From Albimonas marina (lineage in GTDB: Bacteria > Pseudomonadota > Alphaproteobacteria > Rhodobacterales > Rhodobacteraceae): a stretch of 64,000 nt of DNA. The translations under genes and the position numbers were made by a program. Where the stretch lies: the NCBI RefSeq assembly GCF_029223255.1, contig NZ_JARHUC010000011.1, positions 62,001 through 126,000 of the forward strand, read 5' to 3'. This document shows, one piece after another, positions 62,137 to 64,000 of the stretch (its first letter is position 1; each line of letters opens with the position of its first letter). A model generated the notes under the pieces. The model searched no databases. It had not been told where the DNA came from and saw nothing but the letters and a program-made list of their open reading frames with translations.

Positions 62137-64000
62137 ATGCCCAAGGACTTCGGGATCGGCGCCAGCTCGAAGCGGCGCGAGGACAAGCGGTTCCTGACCG
62201 GCAAGGGCCGGTACGTGGACGACATGAACCGGCCCGGCCAGGCCTACGTGCACTTCCTGCGCTCGGACATGGCGCATGGTCGGATCCTGTCGATCGACGT
62301 CTCGGCGGCCGAGGCCGCGCCGGGGGTGATCAAGGTGTTCACCTCGAAGGACTTCGAGGGCGTCGGCGGCATCCCCTGCGGCTGGCTGATCACCGACAAG
62401 AACGGCGAGCCGATGAAGGAGCCCAAGCACCCGATCCTCGCCGAGGGCAAGGTGCGCCACGTGGGCGACCCGATCGTGGCCGTGGTGGCCGAGACCCGCG
62501 CCCAGGCCAAGGACGCCGCGGAGCTGGTGGAGGTGGAGCTCGAGGAACTCCCCGCCGCCATCGACATGCGCGCCGCCGTCGCCGGCGGGGCGCTGGTGCA
62601 TGACGAGGCGCCGGGGAACCTCTGCTACGACTGGGATTTCCCGGCCGAGAGCAAGGACGCCGTCGACGAGGCGATCCGCAACGCCCACCACGTGACGGTG
62701 CTGGAGCTGCGCAACAACCGCCTGGTCGCCAACCCGATGGAGCCGCGCGCGGCGCTGGGCGAATACGACGACGCCGACGACATGCACACGCTGTGGACCA
62801 CGTCCCAGAACCCGCATGTGATCCGCCTGCTGATGGGCGCCTTCGTCCTGGGCCTGCCCGAGCACAAGCTGCGGGTGGTTGCGCCGGACGTGGGCGGGGG
62901 CTTCGGCTCGAAGATCTACCACTATGCGGAGGAAGCCTTCGTCACCTTCGCCGCCAAGGTCGTCGGGCGGCCGGTGAAGTGGACCTCGGACCGGGGCGAG
63001 GCCTTCATGTCCGACGCCCATGGCCGCGACCACGTCTGCAAGGTGGAGCTGGCGATGGACGCGGAGGGCAATTTCCTCGCCCTGCGCTCGACCACGCTGG
63101 CGAACATGGGCGCTTACCTCTCGACCTTCGCGCCCTGCATCCCGACCTGGCTGCACGGCACGCTGCTGGCGGGCAACTACAAGACCCCGCTGATCTTCAC
63201 CAACGTGCGCGCGGTGTTCACCAACACCGTCCCCGTCGACGCCTATCGCGGCGCCGGGCGCCCCGAGGCCACCTACCTGATCGAGCGCGTGGTCGATAAA
63301 GCCGCCCGCGAGATCGGCATGGACCCCGCCGAGCTGCGTCGGAAGAACTTCATCACCGAGTTCCCCTACCAGACCCCGGTGGCTGTCCAGTACGACTCGG
63401 GCGACTACAACGCGACGCTCGACAAGGTGCTGGAGGTCGCCGACCGCGCCGGCTTCGAGGCGCGGAAGGCCGAGAGCGCCGCGCGCGGCAAGCTGCGGGG
63501 CTTCGGGCTCGCGCATTACATCGAGGCCTGCGGGATCGCACCCTCCTCCCTCGTGGGCGCGCTGGGCGCCCGGGCGGGGCTCTACGAGGCCGCGACGGTG
63601 CGGGTGAACCCGACGGGGTCGGTCTCGGTCTTCACCGGCTCGCATTCCCACGGGCAGGGGCATGAGACGACCTTCGCCCAGGTGGTGGCGGACATGCTGG
63701 GAATCCCCGAGGCGAACGTCGACATCGTCCATGGCGACACCTCGAAGGTGCCGTTCGGGATGGGGACCTACGGGTCGCGCAGCCTGGCGGTCGGCGGCTC
63801 GGCCATCGTGAAGTCGGTCGACAAGATCGTGGCCAAGGCCAAGAAGATCGCGGCGCACCTGCTCGAGGCGTCCGAGACCGACGTGACCTTCGAGAACGGT
63901 CAGTTCACGGTCGCGGGCACCGACCGGTCGGTGAGCTGGGCGGACGTGACGCTGGCGGCCTACGTGCCCCACAACTATCCCATCGACTCGGTCGAGCCGG
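62137..64000 (+). CDS. Molybdenum hydroxylase large subunit, form II CoxL-like (cut by window edge)
   Basis: The first 621 codons of a xanthine-oxidase-family large subunit. The N-terminal domain ([19 protein letters not shown] and on) and the molybdopterin domain ([13 protein letters not shown]) are visible. The active-site loop is AYRGAGR (residues 369-375), which marks form II; true CO dehydrogenase (form I) has AYxCSFR. Form II enzymes are thought to oxidise aldehydes, heterocycles or other substrates, though CO activity has been argued. The catalytic Glu region lies beyond 64000. coxM is not in the window. Confidence 0.92.
   Translation, partial: MPKDFGIGASSKRREDKRFLTGKGRYVDDMNRPGQAYVHFLRSDMAHGRILSIDVSAAEAAPGVIKVFTSKDFEGVGGIPCGWLITDKNGEPMKEPKHPILAEGKVRHVGDPIVAVVAETRAQAKDAAELVEVELEELPAAIDMRAAVAGGALVHDEAPGNLCYDWDFPAESKDAVDEAIRNAHHVTVLELRNNRLVANPMEPRAALGEYDDADDMHTLWTTSQNPHVIRLLMGAFVLGLPEHKLRVVAPDVGGGFGSKIYHYAEEAFVTFAAKVVGRPVKWTSDRGEAFMSDAHGRDHVCKVELAMDAEGNFLALRSTTLANMGAYLSTFAPCIPTWLHGTLLAGNYKTPLIFTNVRAVFTNTVPVDAYRGAGRPEATYLIERVVDKAAREIGMDPAELRRKNFITEFPYQTPVAVQYDSGDYNATLDKVLEVADRAGFEARKAESAARGKLRGFGLAHYIEACGIAPSSLVGALGARAGLYEAATVRVNPTGSVSVFTGSHSHGQGHETTFAQVVADMLGIPEANVDIVHGDTSKVPFGMGTYGSRSLAVGGSAIVKSVDKIVAKAKKIAAHLLEASETDVTFENGQFTVAGTDRSVSWADVTLAAYVPHNYPIDSVEP

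Noticed and set aside
62137-64000. True aerobic CO dehydrogenase (form I)
   Set aside because: The active-site loop is AYRGAGR, not AYxCSFR.

Overview
The window is very GC-rich DNA (I judge it a little above 70 % G+C, with most codons ending in G or C) from an alphaproteobacterium. Flagellin with FlaF and FlbT, a DddL-type DMSP lyase, BMP-type and Pot-type ABC importers and a quinoprotein alcohol-oxidation cluster with a FIST/kinase/regulator set point to a marine or halotolerant member of the Rhodobacterales or a close relative. I see no tRNA, rRNA, CRISPR array, transposase or phage gene.

Layout. 1-146: tail of an MBL-fold hydrolase. 601-1347: a membrane-anchored unknown. 1388-7683 (minus): a Pot-type ABC importer with an isochorismatase-type hydrolase and an unknown protein, divergent from a 2-oxoglutarate dioxygenase (8170-9270). 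9513-17147 (minus): two transglutaminases and an ATP-grasp/alpha-E fusion. 17542-21902: CsbD, agmatinase-type ureohydrolase, gamma-carbonic-anhydrase-like protein and an orphan Wzz/BY-kinase. 22188-25931: EF-P, cupin, inositol-phosphatase family, GFA protein and DddL. 26226-36886: a MotA/MotB-like pair and a flagellar block (fliC, flaF, flbT, DUF1217, FlgN-like, rod-binding protein, fliK, flgD). 36983-45368 (minus): a BMP-type nucleobase/nucleoside importer with an amidase and a cytosine-deaminase-like enzyme. 45618-47502: CoA transferase and TauE/SafE permease. 47878-60842: hybrid kinase, FIST protein, NarL-type regulator, lanthanide-type PQQ alcohol dehydrogenase, ABC exporter, beta-propeller, two periplasmic binding proteins and cytochrome c-550 PedF. 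60959-64000: CoxG, CoxS and a form II CoxL cut by the window edge.

The least ordinary signals lie between the genes. Four dispersed copies of a 162-167 bp branched palindrome (317-482, 4917-5078, 13435-13601, 43857-44022) keep their base pairing through matched changes in both arms, and share accessory boxes with two truncated or solo relatives. Separately, three low-complexity reading frames (4579-5442, 37921-38427, 39473-39547) sit exactly between subunit genes of two ABC importers, joined at both ends by 4-nt ATGA or GTGA overlaps. The longest runs straight through one palindrome, and that copy alone has lost the stop codon that the other three share in the same frame.

A third signal is an ATTCGACC-type motif beside the divergent promoters of the PQQ cluster and upstream of coxG, with a variant upstream of the alcohol dehydrogenase. 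It suggests that alcohol oxidation and the CoxL-type hydroxylase form one regulon, perhaps under the NarL-type regulator encoded here.
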